From: an uncultured Porphyromonadaceae bacterium
GTDB lineage: Bacteria; Bacteroidota; Bacteroidia; Bacteroidales; Muribaculaceae
Assembly: GCA_900540625.1 (NCBI GenBank)
Contig: UQGP01000006.1
Span: forward strand, 1-64,000
Length of the DNA: 64,000 bases
Reading direction: 5' to 3'
The position numbers were made by a program, and so were the translations under genes. Positions 46,188 to 55,367 of this stretch are shown here, piece after piece. The notes beneath the pieces are model-generated. The model had not been told where the DNA came from. It ran no database searches and saw only the letters and a program-made list of their open reading frames with translations. Each line of letters starts with the position of its first letter. Position 1 is the first letter of the stretch.

Positions 46188-48174
46188 TCTGACCAAGCAG
46201 GTGACCTTGCGTCTTGCCGCCGGTAAGACATATAAAGTCGTATGCTGGGCTTCGGCCAAGAAATCGCCCTATACATTCGATACAGCTACGCGTATGGTAA
46301 GCGCCAAATATGAAGGCACACTGACAAGTGACGAGGCACTTGATGCCTTCTATGCTGTGCAGGACATTACTGTACAGGGCAACACCACCGAGACCGTCAA
46401 GCTGTACCGTCCGTTTGCACAGCTGAATATCGGAACGAATGACCTGGCTGCCGCCAAGGCCGCCGGCTTCAACGCCTTGAAAGTCTCCGTCAAGGTGCCC
46501 ACCTACAAGAGCCTTGATCTGCTCTCAGGCGCCGTTGAGCAAGGCGACCCCGTGGCCGTAACCTTCGGCGAAGGAGATCTGCCCACCGGCGAGGCTTTCC
46601 CCAAGACCGGTTATGACTATCTGTCGATGAACTACCTGCTGATGAGCGCCGACAAGCAGCTCGTGGACCTGGAATTCACCGTAACTGCCGAGGGCGGCGC
46701 TACGCGTACACTTCCCGTAAGTGCCGTGCCAGTACAGCGCAACTACCGCACCAACATCTACGGTAGCCTTCTGACCAACAGCGTCAACATCAATGTCGAA
46801 ATCGTTCCCGCATTCGAGGAATCCGCTTACGAGGTTGCATATGTAGCAACTGCAGAAGATCTCGTTGCCGCCCTTAACGCCGGCAGCTCTGTTGTTCTCG
46901 AACAAAACCTCGTTGTTTCTTCCGAAATGCATATTGTTATTCCCGAAGGCAAAACCGTCACACTCAACCTTAATGGCAAAACCATTAGCAACACCGAAGA
47001 CATTTGGAGTGAAGCTAAGAAAGAATACCAGATGCTCAATGTTGATGGTGCGGGAACATTAGTACTTACCGGCAAAGGTAAACTTGATGCCAAGGAAAAT
47101 GACTGCTATTGTATTAATGTGAGAGGCGGAGCACACCTTGTCATTGAAGACGGCACGTATGTAGGCAATATCAGCGCAGTACAGATTGACAAAGGTATTT
47201 GCGAAATCAAGGGCGGCACATTCGACCTCAAACAGCTCTGGAAAGGTGACTACACCTATATGCTCAACTGCATTGATGCCAATTACAAGAATGGCACAGC
47301 CAAATTTATCGTTACCGGCGGTACATTCACCGGCTTCAACCCGGCATACAATGGTGCTGAAGGCCAAGGAACAAACTTCCTCGCTGATGGCTACATCGCA
47401 GCTGAATCAGTGAAAAACGGTAAGCACATCTTTACCGTCAAGAAAGCAGAAACCGTTACTTCGGCTGACGTCTTAGACGATTTATGCTATAATAAGAAGG
47501 GCGCTGTTATCTATATCAACACCCCGATAGTTAATGAAACCGGTAGCGCTGCATACTGCTATAACGGCGGAACTCGCACCATTACATTGGACAAGAATGG
47601 TTCGTTGACATCCGGCAAAGGATGCACACTGACTGTCGCTTCCGGCGTTACAGTTAACTTGAATGGACTGGGTGGCACAATCAACTCGCCCGTGACTAAC
47701 GAAAGCTACAATGCAGCTCTGAAAGTCGGCGGTAACACCAAGGCCACGCTGAATATTTACGGTAATGGCAATTACATACAACCGGCAGGTGCTAAGTCCG
47801 GACATGCGCTCCTCATTGCCGCCGGTACTGCCAATATCTACGGCGGATATTTCTATGCCGGCAAAGGTACCGGTACGGGAGTAAAAGCTATGGCTTCGAC
47901 AATACACCTATATGGTCTTCAGGGTATGAGTACCTGTAATATCTATGGCGGTGTGTTTGAATGCGAAGGCGATGCTAAATATTTGCTTAACTGCGAAGAC
48001 TCCTATTATAAAAATGGAAGATGTAAATTCGTAGTTTATGGTGGCATCTTCGTAGGCTTTGACCCCTCAAAATCCCAATCTGAAGAAACGGAAGTTAACT
48101 GGGTTGCTGACGGCTATAGGAGCCAGGAGATCACCTACAACGGTAAGAAAGCTTATCAGGTCGTAAAGGCTTGA
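45931..48174 (+). CDS. DUF6562 fimbrillin-like lipoprotein B1
   Basis: A 747-residue lipoprotein with lipobox GTSC-SSEE. The first 86 residues are identical to B2 and the whole DUF6562 domain (to about residue 300) is highly similar to B2 and to A. The C-terminal part is different: one beta-helix section (LNLNGKTISNTED, LVIEDGTYVGN, CEIKGGTFDL) ending in a cap (MLNCIDANYKNG...NFLADGY), then a second section (TVNLNGLGGTINSP, ANIYGGYFYAGKG) ending in another cap (LLNCEDSYYKNG...NWVADGY). So the capped unit occurs twice in one protein. Likely a structural or tip subunit of a surface fimbria. Confidence 0.82.
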   Translation: MKRVLSSMVAIASLLMFGTSCSSEEVAPVTGESTVTLSVTLPDGIQSRAFGDGTTADSLTMLVLDGETALPVFTGDDPTVLSTDINLTKQVTLRLAAGKTYKVVCWASAKKSPYTFDTATRMVSAKYEGTLTSDEALDAFYAVQDITVQGNTTETVKLYRPFAQLNIGTNDLAAAKAAGFNALKVSVKVPTYKSLDLLSGAVEQGDPVAVTFGEGDLPTGEAFPKTGYDYLSMNYLLMSADKQLVDLEFTVTAEGGATRTLPVSAVPVQRNYRTNIYGSLLTNSVNINVEIVPAFEESAYEVAYVATAEDLVAALNAGSSVVLEQNLVVSSEMHIVIPEGKTVTLNLNGKTISNTEDIWSEAKKEYQMLNVDGAGTLVLTGKGKLDAKENDCYCINVRGGAHLVIEDGTYVGNISAVQIDKGICEIKGGTFDLKQLWKGDYTYMLNCIDANYKNGTAKFIVTGGTFTGFNPAYNGAEGQGTNFLADGYIAAESVKNGKHIFTVKKAETVTSADVLDDLCYNKKGAVIYINTPIVNETGSAAYCYNGGTRTITLDKNGSLTSGKGCTLTVASGVTVNLNGLGGTINSPVTNESYNAALKVGGNTKATLNIYGNGNYIQPAGAKSGHALLIAAGTANIYGGYFYAGKGTGTGVKAMASTIHLYGLQGMSTCNIYGGVFECEGDAKYLLNCEDSYYKNGRCKFVVYGGIFVGFDPSKSQSEETEVNWVADGYRSQEITYNGKKAYQVVKA

Positions 48175-48201
48175 TGGTACACTAATACGATATAAGAGGA
48201 G

Positions 48202-48243
48202 GGCGGGCATGCCTTTCGAAAAACGCCGTCAGGCGTGTCCGCC
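48202..48243 (+). terminator. Terminator-like hairpin after B1
   Basis: GGCGGGCATGCC pairs with GGCGTGTCCGCC (12 pairs with two G-U) around an 18-base loop, then TTAACTCTTT. Suggests A2 has its own promoter. Confidence 0.55.
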
Positions 48244-48264
48244 TTAACTCTTTAATTTATATTT

Positions 48265-48288
48265 ACAAACAGAATTACAAACAGAATT
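48265..48288 (+). repeat. 12-bp direct repeat upstream of A2
   Basis: ACAAACAGAATT occurs twice without a gap, about 125 bases before the A2 ATG. It is absent upstream of A1. Possible regulator site. Confidence 0.6.
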
Positions 48289-48411
48289 ATAAACTACCCC
48301 GAAATAACATTCGTTTTTATGCAGACAGATTAACCGATAAAAAAGTATTTGAATTATCCTCAATTAATAAACCCCGACAACCAATATTTAACAACTTAAT
48401 ACGCTAATAGT

Positions 48412-50634
48412 ATGAAACTTAAACTTTTCTCATCACTTGCACTCGTGGCAATGATGTTTGCAGGTACGTCCTGCTCCTCTGAGGAAGTGGCACCCGTGAC
48501 GGGCGAAAGCGCAGTCACGCTGTCGGTAACCCTTCCCGATGGTATCCAATCGCGTGCGTTCGGTGACGGCCACACCGCGCAGAAACTTACGATGCTCGTG
48601 CTGGACCAAAACAATCAGGCCCTGCCCGTTTTTGACGGCGGCGCCAACGTCCTCAACACCGAGATCAATCTGACCAAGCAGGTGAACCTGCGTCTTGCAG
48701 CCGGTAAGACCTACAAGGTCGTATGCTGGGCCGCAGCCGAGGGTGCTCCTTACACCTTCAACACCACAGACTTCACGGTAAGCGCCGAATATGAAGGCGT
48801 TAAGACAAGCGATGAGGCACTCGATGCCTTCTACGCCGTGCAGGACATTACCGTACAGGGCAACACCACCGAGACCATAAAGCTGTACCGTCCGTTTGCA
48901 CAACTCAACATCGGTACTGATGACCTGGCCGCCGCCAAGGCCGCCGGCTTCGATGCCAAGACGGTGAAAGTTACCGTACCCACCTACAAGAGTCTGAATC
49001 TGGTTACCGGCGCTGTTGAGGCCGGCGACCCCGTGGCCGTACCCTTCGGCGAAGGAGCTCTGCCCACCGGCGAGACCTTCCCCAAGGCCGGATATGAATA
49101 CCTGTCGATGAACTACCTGCTGATGAGCGCCGACAAGCAGCTTGTGGACTTGGAGTTCACAGTCAAGGCAGCCGACGGCAGCACACGTACACTTCCCGTA
49201 AGTGCCGTGCCCGTACAGCGCAACTATCGCACCAACATCTACGGCAGCCTGCTGACCAACAGCGTCAACATCAATGTCGAAATCGTTCCCGCATTCGAGG
49301 AACGCGACTACGAAATGGATGATGTAGCACGTGTTGTAGCGGCTCTCAGCGCCGGCAAATCCGTGAAACTTGACCAAGATCTCAACCCCGGCAAGACCAT
49401 GGTTATTGATCTTAAAGACGGTGCTTCGGTTACGCTTGATCTTAACGGCCATACCATCGCCAATACGACAGACTTATGGAACGAGGAAACCGGACATTGG
49501 TCGCTAATCAGTGTTCGCGGCAACGGTACGCTCACCATCAAGGGCGGCACACTGAAAGCCAAAGAGAATGACTGCTTTGCACTGGATGTATTTGACAAGA
49601 CTGCGAATTTGATTATCGAAGACGGCAAGTATGTTGGCAATCTCCACGCCGTGTATGTATATTTCGGCAACCTGAAAGTTAAGGGCGGCGAATTCAGTAT
49701 TCAGCAACTTGCAGACGGCAAAGACCCGTATCGTTTTACCCTCAACTGCTATGACTCATCATATAAGAGTGGAATCGCAACAGTAGAAGTTTCGGGCGGC
49801 AAGTTCTTCAAATTCAACCCCGGCGACAACCTTGCAGAAGGCAAAGGCACTAACTTCCTTGCCCCCGGATACAAGGCAGAGGCTGAAGGCGACTACTACA
49901 AAGTCGTATCCATCCCGGCCGTGACTACACAGGCAGACTTCGAGAAAGCTGTCAAGATTGAAGGCGCAAGCGTTGTCGTCGGCAAAAACCTGACGGTGAC
50001 ACTGCCGCAAGACATCGCTAATGGCGTGACCATTATTGGTATGGAAGGTGCAACCATAGACAATACCATTTTCAAACATTGGGATACGGCTAATGACAAC
50101 TGCATTTACAACAAGGAGAACCTCACGTTTAAGAACTTGAACATTAAGGAAAACAATGTAAACTATGCAGGACTGGTTCGTTGTAACAATGTCACATATG
50201 ACAAATGCACTATAGAGGGCAAAATGTTTCTCAATGGTGAGGGCTTTGTGTTTGACAGATGTAAGTTTGTCCAAACCGTAAGTGACTATAACATTTGGAC
50301 ATATGGCGGTAATCCTGTGACCTTTAATGACTGTGTATTTGAATGCGCAGGTAAGTCGGTACTCGTGTACAACGAAGGTGGCGTTACACCGGTTGTAAAC
50401 AAGTTCAACAACTGCAAGTTTGTTGCTTCCCAAAAAGTTGCAGGCAAGGCAGCAATCGAAATCGACCAAACGTCCGCTAACTTCGAGGTCGAAATTAACG
50501 GCTGCACCGCTACCGGTTTTGACAACGGCTCCGTATCCGGCAATCCCCTGTGGAACAATAAGAGTGGCATCGTTGCGAAACATACTCTCGTTGTCAAAGT
50601 GGACGGCGTGACGCAGACCTTGAAGAACAAATAA
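48412..50634 (+). CDS. DUF6562 fimbrillin-like lipoprotein, copy A2
   Basis: A 740-residue lipoprotein. It differs from A1 only in the first residues of the signal peptide (MKLKLFSS versus MKKLFFSS); the rest of the protein looks identical, including the entire variable C-terminal half, and the DNA shows no differences after 48444. The upstream region is unrelated to that of A1, so the same product stands behind two different control regions. Confidence 0.85.
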   Translation: MKLKLFSSLALVAMMFAGTSCSSEEVAPVTGESAVTLSVTLPDGIQSRAFGDGHTAQKLTMLVLDQNNQALPVFDGGANVLNTEINLTKQVNLRLAAGKTYKVVCWAAAEGAPYTFNTTDFTVSAEYEGVKTSDEALDAFYAVQDITVQGNTTETIKLYRPFAQLNIGTDDLAAAKAAGFDAKTVKVTVPTYKSLNLVTGAVEAGDPVAVPFGEGALPTGETFPKAGYEYLSMNYLLMSADKQLVDLEFTVKAADGSTRTLPVSAVPVQRNYRTNIYGSLLTNSVNINVEIVPAFEERDYEMDDVARVVAALSAGKSVKLDQDLNPGKTMVIDLKDGASVTLDLNGHTIANTTDLWNEETGHWSLISVRGNGTLTIKGGTLKAKENDCFALDVFDKTANLIIEDGKYVGNLHAVYVYFGNLKVKGGEFSIQQLADGKDPYRFTLNCYDSSYKSGIATVEVSGGKFFKFNPGDNLAEGKGTNFLAPGYKAEAEGDYYKVVSIPAVTTQADFEKAVKIEGASVVVGKNLTVTLPQDIANGVTIIGMEGATIDNTIFKHWDTANDNCIYNKENLTFKNLNIKENNVNYAGLVRCNNVTYDKCTIEGKMFLNGEGFVFDRCKFVQTVSDYNIWTYGGNPVTFNDCVFECAGKSVLVYNEGGVTPVVNKFNNCKFVASQKVAGKAAIEIDQTSANFEVEINGCTATGFDNGSVSGNPLWNNKSGIVAKHTLVVKVDGVTQTLKNK

Positions 50635-51007
50635 TAGAACCAATCTTTCTATCCCCCTGTGTGCCGCGGCGTTAGTGCCGCGACACATGGTGGGAAGATA
50701 TATAATCAAAAACAATAAACTAATCAATTGCAGATACATTTTAAGGCAAGATGAAAAGAGTTCTATCATCAATGGTAGCCATCGCATCGCTTCTGATGTT
50801 TGGTACGTCCTGCTCTTCGGAAGAGGTGGCACCCGTGACGGGCGAAAGCACAGTCACGCTATCCGTAACCCTTCCCGACGGTATCCAATCACGTGCGTTC
50901 GGTGACGGCACCACCGCCGATAGTCTCACGATGCTCGTTTTAGACGGTGAGACGGCCCTGCCCGTGTTCACAGGCGACGATCCCACCGTTCTGTCCACCG
51001 ACATCAA
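48445..51007 (+). repeat. Tandem duplication block, copy 2
   Basis: Second copy of 43625-46187. The perfect match ends at 51008 (C instead of T). Confidence 0.92.
50658..50687 (+). terminator. Stem-loop after A2
   Basis: Exact copy of the stem-loop at 45838-45867. Confidence 0.5.
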
Positions 51008-53081
51008 CCTGACCAAGCAGGTGACCTTGCGTCTTGCCGCCGGTAAGACCTATAAGGTTGTATGCTGGGCTTCGGCCAAGAAATCGCCCTATACGTTCGA
51101 CACCGCTACGCGTAAGGTAAGCGCCAACTATGCCGGCGCACTGACAAGCGACGAGGCACTCGATGCTTTCTATGCCGCACAGGATATCACGGTGAAAGGT
51201 AACACCACCGAAACCGTCAAGCTGTACCGTCCGTTTGCGCAGCTGAATATCGGAACGAATGACTTGGCAGCCGCCAAGGCCGCCGGCTTCGAGGCCGAGA
51301 CTGTCACTGTGACCGTGCCCACCTACAAGAGCCTCAACCTGCTCACCGGCGCAGTCGAAAACGGCGACCCGGTTGCTCAGACTTTCGCCGCCAACGGCCT
51401 GCCCACCGGCGAAGCCTTCCCCAAGGCCGGGTATGACTACCTGTCGATGAACTACCTGCTGATGAGCACCGACAAGCAGCTCGTTGACGTAGAGTTCACC
51501 GTAAATGCCAAGGACGGCTCGAAGCGTACGCTCCCCGTCAGCGCCGTTCCCGTACAGCGCAACTACCGCACCAACATCTACGGCAGCCTGCTGACCAACA
51601 GCGTCAACATCAACGTCGAAATCGTTCCAGCATTCAATGAACCCGGTTTCGAAGGCGAAAAATTCGAGGCTACAGCCAAAGTTAATGGCGTGGAATATCC
51701 CAACTTCGCAGCTGCAGTTGAGGCTGTTAACACCGGTGATGCGGGTACATACAATGTAGTGCTTCAAGGTACGACAACATGGGAAACCGGCGATGCCGGA
51801 GGCAATGCCAACAAATGCTTTACCAACCCGGCTTCAACGGTCAACCTTGACCTTAATGGCAAAAGTCTGACTATGACCGGTTCTGGCGGTTTTGTAAACG
51901 CTGCCAAGATGAACATTTCCAACGGTACAATCGTAGACAAAACCGCTTATAAGTACGAGAACGGCGAAACCGCATGGGAATTCACTTACCTCGAATTTGA
52001 GGGCGGCGAATACACCTTCGACAACGTCACTTTCAACAACAGCGTGATGTTTGCCTCCTCCAAGGCTACGGCTAACAACTGCGTATTCAAGGGCATTTCG
52101 ACACTTGCGTCCCACCAGTCCGAAGAATACTGTCTGTGGATTTCGAACGGCGATGTCCATCTGAACGGCTGCAAGATCTCCAACGGCTATCGCGGCGTCA
52201 AGGCTCACTATCAGTATAAGCCCGTGCGTCAGATTAAGATCACAATCGACGGCTGCGAATTCTTTGACTTGGCCGGCAAGGCAGCAGTGCTTACAGACCA
52301 GCAAGTCGTTTCATGCGACATCAAGAATTGCATCTTCCGCGATGTACAGCCCGGCGGGCAAGGCATGTACGCATACCAGAGTTACACTTCGCTGAAACCC
52401 AAGGTATCCAACTGCCGTGTGGTATTCACCAAAGCACAAGGTCTTGTGAACTTTGCCAAGCAAGTTAACGAAGTTAAGATGTCTTATTCCGATAAGAAAC
52501 TTACCTTTGAATTGGGCTCGGATATAGATTTGGCCGGCATCAACTGGGAGCCTATAGGCCAAACCGGAGCCACGCAGTTCCAAGGCGTTTTTGATGGTAA
52601 AAACTATACCATCAAGAATATGACCGTTAATAAGCCATCGACAAAGCATCCTGTTGCTGCCGGTTTCTTCGGCTGGCTGAACAATGGAGCAAATATCAAG
52701 AATGTAAAATTTGACGGCGTGAAGATTACTGCCAACGGGTATACCGGCGTTGTGGCCGGTTACATCGAAAATCATGTAACTCCGGAGGCACAGATATTCA
52801 ACTGCCACGTGAACAATGCAACCATCAGCAGCAAAGCCAACGGCGAAGCCAAGGGCGCTAAGGTCGGCGGCATCGTCGGAATATTCACCGACCCTGCACA
52901 CGTCACCAATTGCAGCGTATCCAACACCAATATTGATGCTGCACGCGATGCCGGTCAGATTGTCGGAGCGACTTATATAGATCGCGTAGTCAATTGCACC
53001 GCTACCAACGTCAATGTTACGGCTAACGGCACCGGCGACGGCAGCAATATCCGCAACGAATTGATCGGACGCATTCTCTAA
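50751..53081 (+). CDS. DUF6562 fimbrillin-like lipoprotein B2
   Basis: A 776-residue lipoprotein; lipobox GTSC-SSEE and DUF6562 domain nearly as in B1 (identical for 86 residues, then increasingly different). From about residue 300 it leaves B1 altogether: a beta-helix section (STVNLDLNGKSLTMTGSG, FEGGEYTFDNVTFNNSVMF, NGCKISNGYRGVKA) and a C-terminal GLUG-like part (GVFDGKNYTIKNMTV, AAGFFGWLNNGANIKNVKF, GAKVGGIVGIF). It lacks the LNC...GY cap found in A, B1 and C. This is the most divergent tip of the set. Confidence 0.82.
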   Translation: MKRVLSSMVAIASLLMFGTSCSSEEVAPVTGESTVTLSVTLPDGIQSRAFGDGTTADSLTMLVLDGETALPVFTGDDPTVLSTDINLTKQVTLRLAAGKTYKVVCWASAKKSPYTFDTATRKVSANYAGALTSDEALDAFYAAQDITVKGNTTETVKLYRPFAQLNIGTNDLAAAKAAGFEAETVTVTVPTYKSLNLLTGAVENGDPVAQTFAANGLPTGEAFPKAGYDYLSMNYLLMSTDKQLVDVEFTVNAKDGSKRTLPVSAVPVQRNYRTNIYGSLLTNSVNINVEIVPAFNEPGFEGEKFEATAKVNGVEYPNFAAAVEAVNTGDAGTYNVVLQGTTTWETGDAGGNANKCFTNPASTVNLDLNGKSLTMTGSGGFVNAAKMNISNGTIVDKTAYKYENGETAWEFTYLEFEGGEYTFDNVTFNNSVMFASSKATANNCVFKGISTLASHQSEEYCLWISNGDVHLNGCKISNGYRGVKAHYQYKPVRQIKITIDGCEFFDLAGKAAVLTDQQVVSCDIKNCIFRDVQPGGQGMYAYQSYTSLKPKVSNCRVVFTKAQGLVNFAKQVNEVKMSYSDKKLTFELGSDIDLAGINWEPIGQTGATQFQGVFDGKNYTIKNMTVNKPSTKHPVAAGFFGWLNNGANIKNVKFDGVKITANGYTGVVAGYIENHVTPEAQIFNCHVNNATISSKANGEAKGAKVGGIVGIFTDPAHVTNCSVSNTNIDAARDAGQIVGATYIDRVVNCTATNVNVTANGTGDGSNIRNELIGRIL

Positions 53082-53097
53082 CATTAGTACGAGATAA

Positions 53098-53132
53098 GGG
53101 GCAGAGGTTTGGCGTATCCGAACGTCTGCCCC
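53098..53132 (+). terminator. Terminator-like hairpin after B2
   Basis: GGGGCAGA-G-GTTTGG-CGTAT-CCGAAC-G-TCTGCCCC: 14 pairs with one G-G mismatch and one G-U. Confidence 0.65.
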
Positions 53133-53175
53133 ACAATACAGAGAGACATAATTTAATTCCCTAAATATCAAATCA

Positions 53176-54717
53176 ATGAAAAAATCATTATTTTCATTTG
53201 CAGCCATCGCATCTATGCTGATGCTTGGCGCATGCTCATCCGAAGAGCCTGCAGTAGAACCTGCCGGCGCTAAGAGCACTGTGGCAGTCGAACTTCAACT
53301 TCCTGACGGACTTCAGTCCCGTTATGGCGAAGGTACAACAGCCACAGACTTGACCTACGCCGTGTACGAACATGGTAAGAAAGAAGCCCTTGCAGTATGC
53401 ACCGGCGGTGCTGATGCAACTATCGGCAAGGCAACTATGTCCGGTCTGAAGACCACAATCACCCTTCAACTGACCACCGGTAAGGAATATGACTTCGTAT
53501 TCTTCGCCGCCGCTCCCAACAGCATCTACAGCTTTGACAAGGCTAATCAGACTGTTACAGCCAACTACACCGGTCTGAAGGCTAATGAAGAGTCGCTTGA
53601 TGCATTCTTCAACACCACGACGTATAAAGTAGTGGGTAACGCTACTATCAGCGCCAAGCTGTATCGTCCGTTTGCACAGCTCAACATCCTGACAGACGAC
53701 GTTACCGCATCTACAGCTGCCGGTTTCGCTCCCCAAGACACCAAGGTTGTGGTTAAAGACGTAGCCAATAAACTCAACCTCGTAACCGGTGCCGTCGAAG
53801 GCGAAGCCGAACTCACCTATGACTACAACGCCCTCGCAGCAGGTAAGATGACTATCAAGGGCAAGGATTATGACTACCTGGCCATGAACTACCTGCTGGT
53901 AAACGAGAAGAAGACTGTGGAAGTCGGCTTTGGTGTCAAGAGCACCAAGAATGAAGAACGTGCCATCACGTTCAACAACGTGCCCGTACAGCGCAACTTC
54001 CGCACCAATATCTATGGTAGCCTGCTGACCAACGCCCTGAATGTCAATGTCGAGATCAAACCCGGATTCAATGAACCCGACTACGAAGTAAATGTTTTTG
54101 ACGCCCAGACCCTTATGGCCGAACTCAACGCCGGCAACAGCGTGGTTCTCAACGCCGACCTCGTCCTTGACGAATCTGTCATACTCAACCTCGCAGGCAA
54201 GGATGTTACTATCGACCTCAACGGCCACAATATCATAGGCTCCAAGAAATTCTATACCGTAGACGTTTGGTCGGTACTCAGCGTACGTGGCGGCAAACTC
54301 ACCATCAACGGCGAAGGCAACATCTTCGCAGCTACCGGAGCTATAGAAGAGGCTCCCAAATACATCGAAGACTTCGCTCTCGATATCCAAAACGGCGCCG
54401 AAGTTGTCATCAATGGAGGCAACTTCAAAGGCAATGACACCGCAGTCTATATTTATAGCGGCTCGGTAGAAATCAACGGCGGTACTTTCGAGGTATACGA
54501 CAACGGCCTGTCCTATGGCTCGAGATACAACATCAACGCCCTTGACTCCGCATTTACCGGAGGCACAGCCAAGATTACAATCAAGGGCGGTACATTCTTT
54601 GAATTTGATCCCACCAAGGCTCCCGAAGCAGGTTCTCCCAGCCTGCTCCCCGCCGGATACAAGGCCGTAAAGACCTCTATCAACGGTAAGGATGCATGGG
54701 TGGTAAGTGCCGAATAA
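53176..54717 (+). CDS. DUF6562 fimbrillin-like lipoprotein C
   Basis: A 513-residue lipoprotein (lipobox LGAC-SSEE). The DUF6562 domain is clearly diverged from A and B (VAVELQLPDGLQSRYGEG, LYRPFAQLNILTDDV, VPVQRNFRTNIYGSLLTN) but keeps the Arg after LQS. The C-terminal part is a single beta-helix section (IDLNGHNIIGSKKF, VVINGGNFKGNDTAVYI, VEINGGTFEV) with a cap ending SLLPAGY. Shortest and simplest of the five; perhaps the oldest form or the main shaft subunit. Ends at a strong terminator. Confidence 0.83.
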   Translation: MKKSLFSFAAIASMLMLGACSSEEPAVEPAGAKSTVAVELQLPDGLQSRYGEGTTATDLTYAVYEHGKKEALAVCTGGADATIGKATMSGLKTTITLQLTTGKEYDFVFFAAAPNSIYSFDKANQTVTANYTGLKANEESLDAFFNTTTYKVVGNATISAKLYRPFAQLNILTDDVTASTAAGFAPQDTKVVVKDVANKLNLVTGAVEGEAELTYDYNALAAGKMTIKGKDYDYLAMNYLLVNEKKTVEVGFGVKSTKNEERAITFNNVPVQRNFRTNIYGSLLTNALNVNVEIKPGFNEPDYEVNVFDAQTLMAELNAGNSVVLNADLVLDESVILNLAGKDVTIDLNGHNIIGSKKFYTVDVWSVLSVRGGKLTINGEGNIFAATGAIEEAPKYIEDFALDIQNGAEVVINGGNFKGNDTAVYIYSGSVEINGGTFEVYDNGLSYGSRYNINALDSAFTGGTAKITIKGGTFFEFDPTKAPEAGSPSLLPAGYKAVKTSINGKDAWVVSAE

Positions 54718-54833
54718 TTTGGCTGATTATCTAAGCAAAACATAGGCGTATAAGCCTTAGACTTTATGACCCGGACCTTTTAGGTTAATTTCTGAATAAT
54801 AGAACTCAATTACTATTTATCAATTACGGGTCT

Positions 54834-54865
54834 GGGCCCGCCGGAAACGGCGGGCCCTTTTTTTT
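54834..54865 (+). terminator. Strong intrinsic terminator of the fimbrial locus
   Basis: GGGCCCGCCG-GAAA-CGGCGGGCCC followed by T8: a perfect 10-base GC stem with a GNRA loop. Confidence 0.92.
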
Positions 54866-54896
54866 GTCTTAGGTAATAGGAATATGGGAATTATGA

Positions 54897-54924
54897 GAAT
54901 GTGGAATGTCGAATGTGGAATGTG
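54897..54924 (+). repeat. 7-bp tandem repeat, four copies
   Basis: GAATGTG/C occurs four times in a row in the gene-free stretch 54718-55367. Confidence 0.7.
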
Positions 54925-55041
54925 GAATTGGCTGCGCAAACGCAAAGCCGGCAAAAACTAAGCAATGAGCAAAAAAGAAACAACGCAAGATATAAGAACA
55001 ACCTTAGAAATAGGAACAATAGGAGAAATAGACAGCTCCCG

Positions 55042-55068
55042 TAGTTCCCATAGTTCCCATAGTTCCCA
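55042..55068 (+). repeat. 9-bp tandem repeat, three copies
   Basis: TAGTTCCCA three times without a gap. Not within a gene. Confidence 0.75.
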
Positions 55069-55096
55069 CAGCTTTACGAGGGCTATGGGCAGTGGG

Positions 55097-55196
55097 GGAT
55101 GAAAACTAAGCCGGCAAGTCTTCACAGACAAGCCGGCTTGATACTACAAAAATCCTAAAAATCTAACCTTGTATGTATTTAACCTGAATAATTTAT
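55097..55196 (-). ncRNA. Second candidate small RNA, about 100 nt
   Basis: Minus strand: TATCTTTG (-7 box at 55200-55207), about 60 AU-rich bases, then a hairpin AAGCCGGC / GCCGGCTT (55108-55139) with an inner GTCT/AGAC stem and TCAC/GTGA loop, then AGTTTTC. Same layout as the candidate at 13713-13832. The hairpin could instead serve as the terminator of the DUF6377 gene, 230 bases upstream of it. Confidence 0.3.
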
Positions 55197-55199
55197 ATG

Positions 55200-55207
55200 C
55201 AAAGATA
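55200..55207 (-). promoter_or_regulatory. -7 box in the gap before DUF6377
   Basis: Minus-strand TATCTTTG followed by C, pointing away from DUF6377's 3' end toward the hairpin at 55108-55139; no gene on this strand lies behind it. Confidence 0.35.
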
Positions 55208-55367
55208 GCTAATTGGATAATGTTTGTCAAGTATGTTTTTTGCAGCGCGAAAAAATATAAGAATATATTTTTAGAAAATAGCGCGAATGCTCTGTTTGCC
55301 AGAGTAATGCGTAGACGGTGGAAGTGCATAAATATAAGTATTCATTTTGCGCACATGCCTATGTCCT

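Noticed and set aside
54897..55068. Short tandem repeats suggestive of a CRISPR array
   Set aside because: Units of 7 and 9 bases without spacers; simple low-complexity repeats. No cas gene in the window.
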